From Mesorhizobium kowhaii (GTDB taxonomy: Bacteria > Pseudomonadota > Alphaproteobacteria > Rhizobiales > Rhizobiaceae), in NCBI RefSeq assembly GCF_003253745.1, contig NZ_MZXV01000064.1, positions 1 to 64,000 on the forward strand: a stretch of DNA of 64,000 nucleotides, given 5' to 3'. How positions within the stretch are numbered: the first letter of the stretch is position 1; each line of letters begins with the position of its first letter. This document shows, piece after piece, positions 9,479 through 17,166 of the stretch. Under the pieces are notes generated by a model that worked only from the letters and a program-made list of their open reading frames with translations, had not been told where the DNA came from and made no database searches. Both the position numbers and the translations under genes were made by a program.

Positions 9479-9834
9479 TGTTCCGCATCACCAAGGAATT
9501 CCACTTCTCGGCCTCGCATCAGCTCACCTCGTTGCCGCCCGATCACCAATGCGCGCGCCTGCACGGGCACAACTACATCGTCGAAGTGGAGCTTTCGGCG
9601 AAGGAACTGAACGACGACGGCTTCGTGCGCGACTATCACGATCTGGCGCCATTCAAACGCTATATCGACGAGGGCTTCGACCACCGACATCTCAACGACG
9701 TGCTGGGACATGAGCAAGTCACCGCGGAATGCCTTGCCAGACATTTTTATCTATGGTGCAAGGCACGCCTGCCCGAAGCTTCGGCCGTGCGGGTGAGCGA
9801 AACGCCGAAAACCTGGGCGGAATACCGGCCATGA
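9478..9834 (+). CDS. queD: 6-carboxytetrahydropterin synthase QueD
   Basis: Makes 6-carboxy-tetrahydropterin from dihydroneopterin triphosphate, the first committed step to deazaguanine. 118 residues from the ATG that overlaps the queC stop. KEFHFSASHQL and CARLHGHNYIVEV contain the zinc histidines and the catalytic Cys of the 6-pyruvoyl-tetrahydropterin synthase fold, and the DYHDLAPFKRYI and FDHRHLND blocks are also typical. The longer frame back to 9364 lies inside queC. It overlaps queE by 4 bases (ATGA), so the three genes are translationally coupled. Confidence 0.95.
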   Translation: MFRITKEFHFSASHQLTSLPPDHQCARLHGHNYIVEVELSAKELNDDGFVRDYHDLAPFKRYIDEGFDHRHLNDVLGHEQVTAECLARHFYLWCKARLPEASAVRVSETPKTWAEYRP

Positions 9835-10565
9835 CCGATACGCATGCCGCAATCCGCGTGAGCGAGATTTTCGGGCCGACGATCCAGGGCGAGGGCGTGC
9901 TCATCGGTTTGCCGACGGTCTTCATCAGAACCGGCGGGTGTGACTATCGCTGTTCCTGGTGCGACAGTCTCCATGCGGTGGACAATCAATTCCGCAGCGA
10001 ATGGGAGATGATGCCAATCAATGCGGTATGGCAAACCGTCGTGACCCTTTCCGGCGGTCGGCCAGTGATGGTGTCGCTGTCAGGCGGCAATCCGGCCATT
10101 CAGCCATTTCGTGCGCTCATCGAGCGAGGCCATCGTGAAGGTTACCGTTTTGCGCTGGAGACCCAAGGCTCGGTGGCCAGGGACTGGTTTGCCGACCTTG
10201 ACGTGCTGGTCCTCAGCCCAAAGCCGCCTTCGAGCGAAATGAGGACCGATTGGGCCGCTCTCGAGGCGTGCGTCGATGCAGCGCAGGAGAAGCCTCAAAT
10301 CGTGCTCAAGCTCGTTGTTTTTGACGAGAGCGACTACGTCTACGCGAAAGGCGCCGCGGAGCGATTTCCGCGCCTTCCGGTCTACCTGCAACCGGGCAAT
10401 CACACGCCGCCCGGTCCTGGCAACGAAGACGCGTCTGTCGATATGGACGGAATAATGAAACGCATGGAGTGGCTGGTTGAAAAGGTAACCGGCGACAGGT
10501 GGTTCGATGCCCGCGTGCTGCCGCAGCTGCACGTTCTGCTGTGGGGCAACAAGAGGGCCGTCTAG
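9831..10565 (+). CDS. queE: 7-carboxy-7-deazaguanine synthase QueE
   Basis: Radical SAM enzyme that contracts 6-carboxytetrahydropterin to 7-carboxy-7-deazaguanine. 244 residues from the ATG at 9831 overlapping queD. SEIFGPTIQGEGVLIGLPTV is the substrate-binding start of the family, and GGCDYRCSWCDS gives the CX3CX2C cluster motif (about residues 37-45). Last gene of the operon. With queC and queD it yields preQ0; a QueF reductase for preQ1 is not in the window and must be elsewhere. Confidence 0.95.
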   Translation: MTDTHAAIRVSEIFGPTIQGEGVLIGLPTVFIRTGGCDYRCSWCDSLHAVDNQFRSEWEMMPINAVWQTVVTLSGGRPVMVSLSGGNPAIQPFRALIERGHREGYRFALETQGSVARDWFADLDVLVLSPKPPSSEMRTDWAALEACVDAAQEKPQIVLKLVVFDESDYVYAKGAAERFPRLPVYLQPGNHTPPGPGNEDASVDMDGIMKRMEWLVEKVTGDRWFDARVLPQLHVLLWGNKRAV

Positions 10566-10955
10566 CCTGCGTCTTTCGTTGCACTGGAACTGCGTCTGCG
10601 GATCTTCGCTTGGGTGTCGACCCGTTGTTTCTTTGTGAAATCCGCACCCGGCGTCGAGCTCCCAACCAGGCGCCGTTGATCCGGGGGGGTGCGGAGGCAG
10701 CACAGCGATCGCACCAGCAGCGCAACTTAAGGCCTATGTCACAACGCGGCCGGTCGACTCCCGCCATTTTATAGAGCGCCAAACGATACGGGATCGCTGT
10801 GGCAATCGCTTGGCCGCCGCCAGGCTGCGTCTAACGCCCCGGAGCGACTCTCCCATCTCCCACACTGGGCCCTTCTCTCGATTAGAGGCACGCGCCAGTG
10901 GCGTTTGCAGAAATCCGCACAAGCACGGCGTGAAGCCTCGCGCGCCGCCGCTATT

Positions 10956-10970
10956 TGGCACGGCACTTGC
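10956..10970 (+). promoter_or_regulatory. Sigma-54 (-24/-12) promoter upstream of dctA
   Basis: TGGCAC-N5-TTGC at 10956-10970 matches the sigma-54 consensus exactly, 94 bp before the dctA start. Symbiotic sigma-54 promoters are usually driven by NifA or DctD. I looked for a TGT-N10-ACA NifA site between 10561 and 10955 and found none. The rest of the queE-dctA gap shows no gene. Confidence 0.75.
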
Positions 10971-11063
10971 GGCCGACCTGGCAGCAGCGTTCGACCGGAG
11001 CGTCGCGACGGGAGAAACCTTGGAAGGGAGGAAGAGCCCGGCCCCTATCCGGTTGGGAGAGAA

Positions 11064-11729
11064 ATGATGTTAGCTCCACCAATCCGCAGCGCGAGTCCCG
11101 CGCCTCGCAAGGCCTTCTATGCCAAGCCCTACGTGCAGGTGCTTGCCGCCATCGTCCTCGGCGTCGCCCTCGGCCATTTCTATCCGGAACTCGGCGAGAG
11201 CGTGAAACCGCTGGGGGATGCCTTCATCAGGCTCGTCAAGATGATCATCGCGCCTGTCATCTTCCTGACAATTGCGACCGGCATCGCCGGCGTGAACGAT
11301 CTTCACAAGGTCGGCCGAGTTGCCAGCAAGGCGATGGTCTATTTCCTCACCTTCTCGACGCTCGCACTTATCGTCGGCCTTGTCGTCGCCAATGTCGTTC
11401 AGCCGGGCGCCGGCCTCAACATCGATCCGGCTTCGCTCGATGCCTCGACTGTCAACACCTATGCCGCCAAGGCCCACGAGCAGTCCGTGACCGGCTTCCT
11501 GATGAACATCATTCCGTCGACTATCGTCGGTGCCTTCGCGCAAGGCGACATCCTGCAGGTCCTGTTCTTCTCGGTTCTGTTCGGCATTGCGCTGGCGCTG
11601 GTCGCAGAGACGGGCAAGCCAGTCGTTTGCTTTCTCCAGGCGGTTATCGCCCCCGTTTTCAAGCTCGCGGCCGGCCACCTCGCGCGAGCGCCGCTCAGCC
11701 ATTTGGGGGAGCGCGTCAAGCCGGCCTAG
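11064..11729 (+). pseudogene. dctA: C4-dicarboxylate transporter DctA, truncated
   Basis: DctA imports succinate, malate and fumarate, the carbon supply of bacteroids. The frame from ATG 11064 reads YAKPYVQVLAAIVLGVALGH, later IRLVKMIIAPVIFLTIATGI and LQVLFFSVLFGIALALVAET, which is true DctA. After about residue 205 it leaves the family (ARAPLSHLGERVKPA) and stops at 221 residues, where full-length DctA is about 440. The lost half carries the hairpin and substrate-binding helices, so it cannot transport. It keeps a perfect sigma-54 promoter, so it once was a symbiotic, nitrogen-fixation-type dctA. A functional dctA elsewhere would be needed for fixation. Confidence 0.85.
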
Positions 11730-11871
11730 AGGAATTGCCGGCTGACATCGGCACCGAGAGAGCCCCGCGACTTCTCGTACTCCGGGAAGTGTCGGACAAG
11801 CGATCAAAAGCGATGACCGGCTTTATGCACCGTTGCTGCCCTGCTGTTCACTGTTGATTGGAGACCGCCCC

Positions 11872-12561
11872 ATGTTCAAGCCAACCGCCGGCCTTGTCAT
11901 CATCATCGTCCTTTTGGCCCTCGCCCTGCTCTTCTCCACGCTGGGGGCGCTACATCATCCTGGCATCATAGACACACTGCAGCAGCTCGAAGACCGACGC
12001 CAACTCGCGGCGGAACTGAAGATCCTGATCGCGGCGCGGGGCGACGCACTCTTCAATGACCCCGCTGCGCCAACCGCTGGAAATCCGGAAGGCGACGTCG
12101 CTCTGGTCATCTTCTTTGACTACAACTGCCGGCATTGCCGGGAGGCAGCCCTCAATATCCAGCAAGCCATGAAGGACGATCGGAATCTGAAGCTTGTGTT
12201 CAAAGAGTTTCCGATCCTGGGACCCACCTCCAAATTCGCCGCGGTGGCGGCGCTCGCCTCCCAAAAACAGGGAAAATACGAGGCGTTCAACCGCGCCCTC
12301 ATGGGTTTCCACGGCGTTGTCAACGAAAGGACCACCTTGACCATCGCAGAACATGTGGGCCTCGACGTTGAGCAGCTCGAGCGGGACATGGAAGACCCGG
12401 CCATCGCAGATGCTATTGCGCGCAATCGTGCGCTCGCCGGCGATCTGTACATCACCGGCACGCCGGCGTTGGTGGTCGGCGACGAAGTGATCGCTGGAGT
12501 GGTCGATGTTGACACGCTGCAACGCTCTATCGCCAATGCGCGATCAAAGCCGAAGGTTTGA
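11872..12561 (+). CDS. DsbA-family thiol-disulfide oxidoreductase, membrane-anchored
   Basis: 229 residues from ATG 11872. Residues ~5-27 (AGLVIIIVLLALALLFSTLG) are a signal anchor, so the rest is periplasmic. A thioredoxin fold begins near residue 70: VALVIFFDYNCRHCREA holds a CRHC redox motif, and ITGTPALVVGDEVIAG is the cis-Pro loop of DsbA/DsbG-like proteins with FKEFPILGP between. It lies 140 bp after the dctA remnant and 4 bp before a ccdA remnant, so it was probably once paired with CcdA, which supplies electrons across the membrane. Substrate unknown. Confidence 0.88.
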   Translation: MFKPTAGLVIIIVLLALALLFSTLGALHHPGIIDTLQQLEDRRQLAAELKILIAARGDALFNDPAAPTAGNPEGDVALVIFFDYNCRHCREAALNIQQAMKDDRNLKLVFKEFPILGPTSKFAAVAALASQKQGKYEAFNRALMGFHGVVNERTTLTIAEHVGLDVEQLERDMEDPAIADAIARNRALAGDLYITGTPALVVGDEVIAGVVDVDTLQRSIANARSKPKV

Positions 12562-12565
12562 GACA

Positions 12566-12798
12566 GTGCTTGAAATCTCCAATATCGGCATTTTGACGGC
12601 ACTGGCGGCCGGTGCAATCTCGTTCCCCTCGCCATGCGTCCTGCTTCTCGCGCCCGGCTGTATATGTTGCATGGTCGGCAACCCCGGAGTCGACCGACCA
12701 TATCGTGCTGTCGGCAGCCGGCTTTCCATATTGCTTTTCGGCATCTTGTTCGCTCCAGCGTTTCGACCCTATTCGTGACGCTGGGGACGGCGTGCTGA
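12566..12798 (+). pseudogene. CcdA-like (cytochrome c biogenesis) remnant
   Basis: From a GTG at 12566 the frame reads ISNIGILTALAAGAISFPSP then CVLLLAPG, the first membrane segment of CcdA with its SPCVLPL-type motif, and GSRLS further on. It stops at 12778. One frame over, FSTLFVTLGTAC continues the homology up to a stop at 12796-12798. Most of the ~240-residue transporter is gone. It overlaps the ubiM start by one base. Confidence 0.75.
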
Positions 12799-13979
12799 TG
12801 GCCGGCCGCGACGACATGTTCGACGTCGTTGTCGTCGGAGCCGGGCCGGTCGGTCTTTCGTTCGCCGCATCGCTTGCCCATAGCGAACTCAAGGTGGCGG
12901 TTGTTGAACAGCAGTCGCTGGAAAGGCTGGCAAATCCGGCTTTCGATGGTCGCGAGATCGCGCTGACCAACGCCTCGATCAGAATCTTTCGCGAGCTCGG
13001 CGTCTGGGATGCCATCCCCGATTCGGACAAATCACCACTTCGAGGCGCGCGTGTGCTCAACGGATCGAGCCCTTTCGCCTTGCGCTTCGATCCTCCCGGC
13101 GGATCCGGGGACACGCTCGGAGTTCTGGTCCCAAATTTTCGAATCCGCGATTCCTTGTTCAAGATCATCCGCTCGCAGAATCATGCCCAGCTGCTTTGCG
13201 GCCATTCGGTCGTCGATGCAACAAACTGCCACAAAGGAGCAGTCATGACGCTCTCCGATGGCAGGCAATTGAGCACTCGGCTTCTCGTTGCAGCGGATTC
13301 GCGTTTTTCCGCCACGCGCGACCTGCTCGGCGTGGGCGCCGACATCAATCGGCTTGGCAAATCAATGCTGATTTGCAGGGTGAAGCACGAGCGCGTCCAT
13401 CACCAGATCGCAGTCGAATGGTTCGATCATCACCAGACGATAGCGATGTTGCCACTCACGGAAGGCGTGTCGTCGCTGCTTGTCACCTTGCGCGCCAAGG
13501 AAGCCGACAGACTGCTTGCCCTCGACGACGATTTGTTCCTGTTGGAATTGACAAACCGATGTCGAGGACGCCTTGGAAAGATGAGCTTGGCAAGCACCCG
13601 CCATATCTATCCCCTGGTCACGACATGGGCGCACGCGTTCTGGGCCCCCAGCGTCGCACTCATCGGCGACGCAGCCATTGGCATGCACCCGGTGACCGCG
13701 CATGGCTTCAACATCGGCCTCAGCGGCCAGAAGCAACTCGCCCATAAAATCCTGACAGCTTGTCGCGACCGTCGCGACATTGCCGATCCTGAGATGCTTC
13801 ACAAATACGACAGCTGGCTGCGCCTGTCGGCGGCGCCGCTCTATCATGCTACGAATATCCTCGTCGGCCTCTATTCAGGCGAGCACCCGGCGGCACGGCT
13901 TGCAAGACATGTGGGGCTTCGATTTGCCCAATATCTTCCTTTTGTCCGCCATGGCATTTCGGCTATGCTTAAGCGGTGA
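12798..13979 (+). CDS. ubiM: 5-demethoxyubiquinol-8 5-hydroxylase UbiM (FAD monooxygenase)
   Basis: 393 residues of a UbiH/COQ6-type flavin hydroxylase acting on the ubiquinone ring. DVVVVGAGPVGLSFAASLAH is the N-terminal FAD-binding GxGxxG, FDGREIALT the DGR-type motif, and ALIGDAAIGMHPVTAHGFNI the GD-motif that contacts the flavin. Lines such as LLVAADSRFSATRDLLG, ARVLNGSSPFALRF and PLYHATNILVGLYS resemble the UbiM subfamily as I remember it from Neisseria more than UbiH, UbiF or UbiI. The start is the ATG at 12798; the longer frame back to 12612 runs through ccdA debris. A symbiosis-island copy may tune quinones for low-oxygen bacteroid respiration (inference). Confidence 0.85.
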   Translation: MAGRDDMFDVVVVGAGPVGLSFAASLAHSELKVAVVEQQSLERLANPAFDGREIALTNASIRIFRELGVWDAIPDSDKSPLRGARVLNGSSPFALRFDPPGGSGDTLGVLVPNFRIRDSLFKIIRSQNHAQLLCGHSVVDATNCHKGAVMTLSDGRQLSTRLLVAADSRFSATRDLLGVGADINRLGKSMLICRVKHERVHHQIAVEWFDHHQTIAMLPLTEGVSSLLVTLRAKEADRLLALDDDLFLLELTNRCRGRLGKMSLASTRHIYPLVTTWAHAFWAPSVALIGDAAIGMHPVTAHGFNIGLSGQKQLAHKILTACRDRRDIADPEMLHKYDSWLRLSAAPLYHATNILVGLYSGEHPAARLARHVGLRFAQYLPFVRHGISAMLKR

Positions 13980-14195
13980 ACTCACACAGGCACGGCGCGG
14001 GCAAGACCTCGATAATCAGTCGGCAAATGCTGATCCGAGGCAGGCGTACCTGAAGTCATAATGACCGCACTGGTTATCAGTTTAGACCCGACGCGTGGAT
14101 CACCTATGCGCTCGGGATTGAAGTTGCAAAGGTGAGCCGTTGGAACGCGGGCTTGGCACCTTCGGCGCAAACGCTTGATCCTATGGCACAGTCTT

Positions 14196-14840
14196 TCAAT
14201 CGCGTTCGGACTTCAGGAGCGCGGTGGCCAGCATCGCCGGACCGACGCCCCTGTCGCCATGGGCGACAAGCACTTCGCCGGCATTGCGAATGTCACGCGG
14301 CTCTTTGGTCTGGCTCAGTTTGGCTTTGCCCACCAGACGAGTGATCTCGATCTCCAGTCCGACGATTGCCTTCACCAGGCTGTCAATGAAGTCTCTCGGG
14401 GCATCCCCCATCTTCCACGGGACAGGCTGGGTTGCCTCATGGCGATGAGTCAACTTCGCCACGTTGCGACGAACAAAACGCTCATCGTCGTGAACCGTGA
14501 TACGCCCGTAGGCATGCGCGACGAGGTAGTTCCAGGTCGGCACCTGCGTGTGGAACTCATGTTTGCTCGGATACCACTGCGGTGAGATGTAGGCGTCGGC
14601 CGCCCGGAACACGACGAGCACCTCATCGCCGGTCGAGACGTCCTGCCAAACCGGGTTGCTACGCGCGACGTGGCATCGAAGGCCACCGAGTTCTCCCGCT
14701 GACCTGTCGAGTTCGAAGGGGATGTGATTGGCGTCGAGCCCGCTCGCTGCGTGGGTGATCAGCACGCCGAGGGCGTTGTTCTCGATCAGATCGTAAAGAA
14801 CCTCCCGGTCGGGCTCATCGAAATGAGGCGGCACGTACAT
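14196..14840 (-). CDS. FMN-binding negative regulator, PaiB family
   Basis: 214 residues, the full PaiB/YfhT length. MYVPPHFDEPDREVLYDLI is the typical N-terminus; HIPFELDRSAGELGGLRCHV, AADAYISPQWYPSKHEFHTQ and VPTWNYLVAHAYG are the conserved flavin-pocket blocks. The fold is a split-barrel FMN-binding domain. Bacillus PaiB was described as a negative regulator, but most family members have no proven role and may be flavoenzymes. It is the last of three minus-strand genes (PLP lyase, dapA-like, this one), 34 bp after the dapA-like stop, so probably one operon. Confidence 0.88.
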   Translation of the reverse strand: MYVPPHFDEPDREVLYDLIENNALGVLITHAASGLDANHIPFELDRSAGELGGLRCHVARSNPVWQDVSTGDEVLVVFRAADAYISPQWYPSKHEFHTQVPTWNYLVAHAYGRITVHDDERFVRRNVAKLTHRHEATQPVPWKMGDAPRDFIDSLVKAIVGLEIEITRLVGKAKLSQTKEPRDIRNAGEVLVAHGDRGVGPAMLATALLKSERD

Positions 14841-14874
14841 GACTGTTCCTTTCGATGATTTTAAGGTTCGCGGT

Positions 14875-15777
14875 TCACGACCCGGTGCCCGATGGCAGAC
14901 GTGCCAGCGCGGCAGCGACCTGCTGCTTGGCCGCGGCGGGGAGAGGCATGATTGGACGCGGAGGTTCGGCGCGGCAGATGTCGAGCAACTCGGCGAGCGC
15001 GTAGACTGTGCGCAGGCTGGAGACCTGTTTGAAGAGATCCCAGATTGGCGTCAATGCAGCGTCGAGGCGGCGTGCTTCGGTCGCATCGCCCGCCTGCGAC
15101 GCCCTGACGATCTTTACGCAGACCTCGGGCAGGATGCCGCCCAGCACGCTGTACCAGGTGTCGGCTCCGGCGATCATGGCTTCGGCGGCGTTCCAATCGC
15201 CGCTGTAGCCGATCGAAAAGCCTTCCGGCACGATGCTCCTTTGCTCGGCCAGATGGCTCTCGATCGCGTCGCTCTTGCCGGTTGGATTCTTGATGGCGAC
15301 GATCCCCGGCACCTTGACCAGGCGGCCGACAAGTGCGGGAGTGAAATGGAAATGCGTCGTCGCGGGATTGTCGTAGATAACAATCGGAAGGCCGCTTTCG
15401 CGCGCCACGACCGAGAAATGTTCGAACACCTCGTCGTCGGTGAGCGGAGTGTACGAGACAGCCGCGAGCAAACCCGCGGCAGCACCGATGGCCTTGGCGT
15501 CCCGCGCAAGCCTTACCGCCTCGTCGGTGCGCAGCGCGCCCACGCCGACCACGATCGGCGCCCGACCACCGGCTTCCCCCAGCGCTGTGGTCAATACGCG
15601 GCGGCGTTCCCCGCGCGACAGATACATATAGCATCCAGTGCTGCCGAGAAGGCCGATGGAATCGACCTTTGCGGCGCAAAGCCGTTTAATCAGCTTGCGC
15701 AGGGCCTTGGTATCGATGCGGCCGTCACGATTAATCGGCGTGATGGGGAATGCGGAAAGCCCGCTCAGGAATGCCAT
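14875..15777 (-). CDS. Dihydrodipicolinate synthase (DapA) family lyase
   Basis: 300 residues of the NAL/DapA (beta/alpha)8-barrel family, which use a Schiff-base lysine for pyruvate aldol chemistry. GLLGSTGCYMYLSRGERRRV is the substrate-carboxylate loop (GTTGE is usual, here GSTGC), IVIYDNPATT has the conserved tyrosine, and VAIKNPTGKS has the catalytic lysine. The altered GSTG-C loop and the company of a gamma-lyase-type enzyme argue against lysine biosynthesis; a catabolic aldolase is more likely. It lies 62 bp after the PLP-enzyme stop and before paiB. Confidence 0.88.
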   Translation of the reverse strand: MAFLSGLSAFPITPINRDGRIDTKALRKLIKRLCAAKVDSIGLLGSTGCYMYLSRGERRRVLTTALGEAGGRAPIVVGVGALRTDEAVRLARDAKAIGAAAGLLAAVSYTPLTDDEVFEHFSVVARESGLPIVIYDNPATTHFHFTPALVGRLVKVPGIVAIKNPTGKSDAIESHLAEQRSIVPEGFSIGYSGDWNAAEAMIAGADTWYSVLGGILPEVCVKIVRASQAGDATEARRLDAALTPIWDLFKQVSSLRTVYALAELLDICRAEPPRPIMPLPAAAKQQVAAALARLPSGTGS

Positions 15778-15839
15778 TGCCTTGCTCCAGATTTCTGCAT
15801 GAGCGCGCCAGTGTTGGAAGCCAGGATGGCAACCACCTG

Positions 15840-17075
15840 TCAGAGCACGTCCAGCGCCTGCCTCAGATCGGCGATCAAGTCACCGGCGTCTTCCAGACCG
15901 ACCGAGAGACGCATCAGATCCTCGCCCACGCCATCGGCAAGATGAGCATCCTTGCGGATGCTTTTACGGGCACGTGTCAGACTGGCCGGATGGTAGATGA
16001 GGCTATCAGCGTCACCGAGGCTGACAGCTCGGGTGATCAGGTGGAGCCGATCCATCATCGCGCGCGCGCCCTCGAACCCGGCGTGGAGACCGAAAGCCAA
16101 CATGCCTGACCCTTTGGACATCTGCTTTCGGGCAATCGCCTGATCGGGATGAGAGTCGAGAAACGGGTAACTCACCCACGCCACGGCCGGATGAACCTCG
16201 AGCGCCTGTGCGACGGTCTGCGCGGAGGCACTGTGGCGTTCCATGCGGATCGTCAGCGTCTTGAGCCCGCGCAGAATCAAGAACGCCGACATGGGCGAGA
16301 GCGCTGCACCGGTAATGTAGCGCAGGCCCGTTTCGTGCAGCGTGTGGAGCGTTTTCGCGTCACCCAGGATCGCCCCGCCGAGAGCATCGCCGTGGCCATT
16401 GATATACTTGGTCAGCGAGTGGATCACGATATCGGCCCCGTGTTCCAGCGGCCGCTGCAGCGCGGGCGAGGCGAAGGTGCTGTCCACCGCGACCTTCACG
16501 CCGCGTGCATGGGCGCGCTCGGCAACGGCTGCGATGTCGACGATGCGGCTTAGAGGGTTGACCGGGGTCTCGAAGAAAACAAGTCGGGTCTGGTCGGTGA
16601 TCGCCGCATCGAGACTGTCTGGCTCCGACAGATCGACTTGAACGACCTTGATGCCAAAACGCGGGACCGCCTGTTCGACCATGGCGAGTGTGTTCGCGTA
16701 AAGGGTCTTGTGGACGATGAGTTCGTCGCCCTGCGACAGCAGCGACAGGATCAGCGTGCCGAAAGCCGCCATCCCCGAGGCCACGACCAGACCCGCCTCT
16801 GCTCCCTCCAGATTGGCGAGCCGTTTCTCGAGGATTTCCGTCGTCGGATTGTATTCGCGAGCGTAAAGCCTGCCGCCGAGCGCGGCAGCTGCTTCGTTCG
16901 CCTCCACGCTCTCGAAGCCGTATGTGGAGGTCAGGAAGACCGGAGGCTGGACCGCGTTCGAAAATCCGACCGGATCGTAGCCAAAATGGATTGCGCGGGT
17001 GGCGAAACTGAGGTCAGCGTCGCACTGCGACCGCTCCGCAGCATACATTTTGGTTTGATCGGTCGCGCAGGTCAT
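15840..17075 (-). CDS. Cys/Met metabolism PLP-dependent enzyme (gamma-lyase / gamma-synthase type)
   Basis: 411 residues. LYAREYNPTTEILEKRLANL followed by EGAEAGLVVASGMAAF is the PLP phosphate-binding region, ETPVNPLSRIVDI the ring-stacking region, and HSLTKYINGHGDALGGA holds the PLP lysine. The family includes methionine gamma-lyase, cystathionine gamma-synthase/lyase and O-acetylhomoserine sulfhydrylase; I cannot separate these by eye, but the overall look is closest to methionine gamma-lyase. It is divergent from the MocR-type regulator at 17142, the classic layout for a regulator and its PLP-enzyme target. First gene of the minus-strand trio. Confidence 0.88.
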   Translation of the reverse strand: MTCATDQTKMYAAERSQCDADLSFATRAIHFGYDPVGFSNAVQPPVFLTSTYGFESVEANEAAAALGGRLYAREYNPTTEILEKRLANLEGAEAGLVVASGMAAFGTLILSLLSQGDELIVHKTLYANTLAMVEQAVPRFGIKVVQVDLSEPDSLDAAITDQTRLVFFETPVNPLSRIVDIAAVAERAHARGVKVAVDSTFASPALQRPLEHGADIVIHSLTKYINGHGDALGGAILGDAKTLHTLHETGLRYITGAALSPMSAFLILRGLKTLTIRMERHSASAQTVAQALEVHPAVAWVSYPFLDSHPDQAIARKQMSKGSGMLAFGLHAGFEGARAMMDRLHLITRAVSLGDADSLIYHPASLTRARKSIRKDAHLADGVGEDLMRLSVGLEDAGDLIADLRQALDVL

Positions 17076-17130
17076 CGGTCTGTGGTGTCCTCTTGGATTT
17101 TCGGCAGGATGCGCTCAGACTGGTTTATAT

Positions 17131-17166
17131 GAAATGTCCAGTTGGTGATGATTGAAATGGTCCAGT
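17131..17166. promoter_or_regulatory. Direct repeats at the mocR/gamma-lyase divergent promoter
   Basis: GAAATGTCCAGT (17131-17142) and GAAATGGTCCAGT (17154-17166) are direct repeats about 23 bp apart, between the divergent genes. MocR/GntR-type regulators are known to bind direct repeats in their own control region, so this is a candidate operator. It overlaps the first possible starts of the regulator, which favours a later start for that gene. Confidence 0.55.

Noticed and set aside
10561..10955. NifA upstream activator (TGT-N10-ACA) for dctA
   Set aside because: Every TGT in the interval was checked and none is followed by ACA at the right distance.
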